Assembly (NCBI GenBank): GCA_002496355.1
Contig: DAJP01000118.1
Location: 7,737-31,961 of the forward strand
Length of the DNA: 24,225 nt
Source of the DNA: Euryarchaeota archaeon UBA346
GTDB lineage: Archaea > Thermoplasmatota > E2 > DHVEG-1
Direction: 5' to 3'
Shown here: positions 23,603 through 24,225 of the stretch, one piece after another
Position numbering within the stretch: the stretch's first letter is position 1
Layout of the letters: each line of letters begins with the position of its first letter
The notes under the pieces: model-generated
The model's input: only the letters and a program-made list of their open reading frames with translations
Told to the model about the DNA's origin: nothing
The model's database searches: none
Position numbers and translations under genes: made by a program

Positions 23603-24225
23603 ATCATGAGAACCAGGGTTAAACATCCTGCAATGATCGGCTGATGGATAAGGTAGATTGCTAAGGAATGTTGTCCTAACCAGGAGAAGAGTTTGGTTGG
23701 TTTGTATGTTGAGAGATCTGGCAGAGGGAATCTCCTTTTATTGTCTTTATAGAGGATATTCCCAAGGGTGATACCAAGCAAGCAGACGCCAAACCATGGA
23801 AGGATGGGGAAATAATCAATGGTATGGGCTGCAATATTTGGTTCATGGATTCCCGCAGCGAGTTCGACCATATTTGGGTTCTCTGTCGTATAAAAGAATC
23901 CTAATGCAAGTCCAGTGACAATGACAAGTGTCGCGATAATGATATTAGTAGATTTAAATCTCAGGAGGAGTGTACTGAGGATCAGACAGCATCCGATGCA
24001 GTGGAGCACTCCGAAGAGAATCGGTTTATCTGGCAGGAAAACTGCGGTCAGAAGGGTAAACAGGATACCGAGATTCAGGATCCACAGCCCTCGTTGAATC
24101 GTTCTTATGTACATTTTTTTTGGTTGGTCGTGGTATTTGTTGTTGTTGACCGATTGACAGATTCCGACGAGTAAGAAAAAGATGACCGGGATGATAATAT
24201 TGAGTGAATAGAGATTTGTGTTAAG
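23599..24225 (-). CDS. DUF1624-like membrane protein (heparan acetyltransferase-like), 5'-truncated
   Basis: The frame stays open from the stop at 23599 to the window edge (24225), so the N-terminus is missing; at least 208 residues are present. About six or seven helices are visible, starting with SLNIIIPVIFFLLVGICQSV, then ILNLGILFTLLTAVFLP, ILFGVLHCIGCCLIL, HTIDYFPILPWFGVCLLGITLGN and SLAIYLIHQP near the end. The order LFGVLH, YFPILPWFG, G..SL.IYLIHQP is that of DUF1624/YeiB-like acyltransferase membrane proteins, related to heparan-alpha-glucosaminide N-acetyltransferase. Possible role: acylating surface glycans, an inference only. The last 4 bases overlap the end of the DUF998-like gene on the other strand. 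The internal ATG at 24114 lies after a helix and is not the start. Confidence 0.8.
   Translation of the reverse strand, partial: LNTNLYSLNIIIPVIFFLLVGICQSVNNNKYHDQPKKMYIRTIQRGLWILNLGILFTLLTAVFLPDKPILFGVLHCIGCCLILSTLLLRFKSTNIIIATLVIVTGLALGFFYTTENPNMVELAAGIHEPNIAAHTIDYFPILPWFGVCLLGITLGNILYKDNKRRFPLPDLSTYKPTKLFSWLGQHSLAIYLIHQPIIAGCLTLVLMI

Noticed and set aside
1..24225. CRISPR array, insertion sequence, prophage or toxin-antitoxin system
   Set aside because: No regularly spaced repeats, transposase, integrase or recognised toxin gene was found; apparent repeats are protein-level (beta-helix, BACON, PKD).

Overview
The window reads as chromosomal DNA of an archaeon of the euryarchaeal kind. A Thermoplasmatota-like lineage is my guess, not something I can prove from sequence alone. 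The archaeal evidence is the large primase subunit with Fe-S cysteines (PriL), a family B DNA polymerase, ribosomal protein S17e, the archaeal-type riboflavin synthase RibC, FAD synthetase RibL and PPAT, a tRNA gene with no encoded CCA, TATA-like boxes 20-40 nt before genes, and Shine-Dalgarno sequences of the GGTGA/GGAGG type. No gene-free stretch exceeds about 210 nt.

Layout. 1-1526: the end of a right-handed beta-helix (NosD-like) protein, then a secreted protein with two BACON-like domains. 1625-8619: housekeeping and transport genes, namely RNase Z, a 6-phosphofructokinase on the minus strand with PPi-type signature residues, a P2-type cation ATPase with altered ion-site residues, dCMP deaminase, a winged-helix regulator and an M24 peptidase. 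8633-9978: a small unknown protein and a CDF transporter. 9995-12322, minus strand: an S17e-ribB-ribL-ribC-ribH operon covering the later steps of riboflavin and FAD synthesis. 12441-13688: a class I/II aminotransferase. 13821-15621: a tRNA with anticodon CAT, divergent from a priL-tmk operon. 15667-18799, minus strand: a tiny acidic protein and PolB. 18905-20723: an HDAC-family deacetylase, a 99-aa unknown and phosphopantetheine adenylyltransferase. 20816-24225: a cell-surface beta-helix/PKD protein, a DUF998-like membrane protein and an incomplete DUF1624-like membrane protein.

The most unusual signal is in the S17e-riboflavin operon. The conserved N-termini of both S17e and RibB begin at non-AUG codons (CTG and ATT). 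Each sits 4-6 nt after a good GGTGA-type Shine-Dalgarno sequence, and for RibB an in-frame stop six nt before the ATT excludes any upstream start. A six-codon mini-ORF ends inside the S17e Shine-Dalgarno. Other points worth checking are the PPi-type phosphofructokinase, the Glu-to-Lys change in M5 of the ATPase, the divergent motif B of PolB, a palindromic AT box between the tRNA and priL, and an 8-bp inverted repeat over the DUF998 start codon.

I see no CRISPR array, insertion sequence, integrase or rRNA gene. The window looks like core genome flanked by surface-protein genes, not a mobile island.
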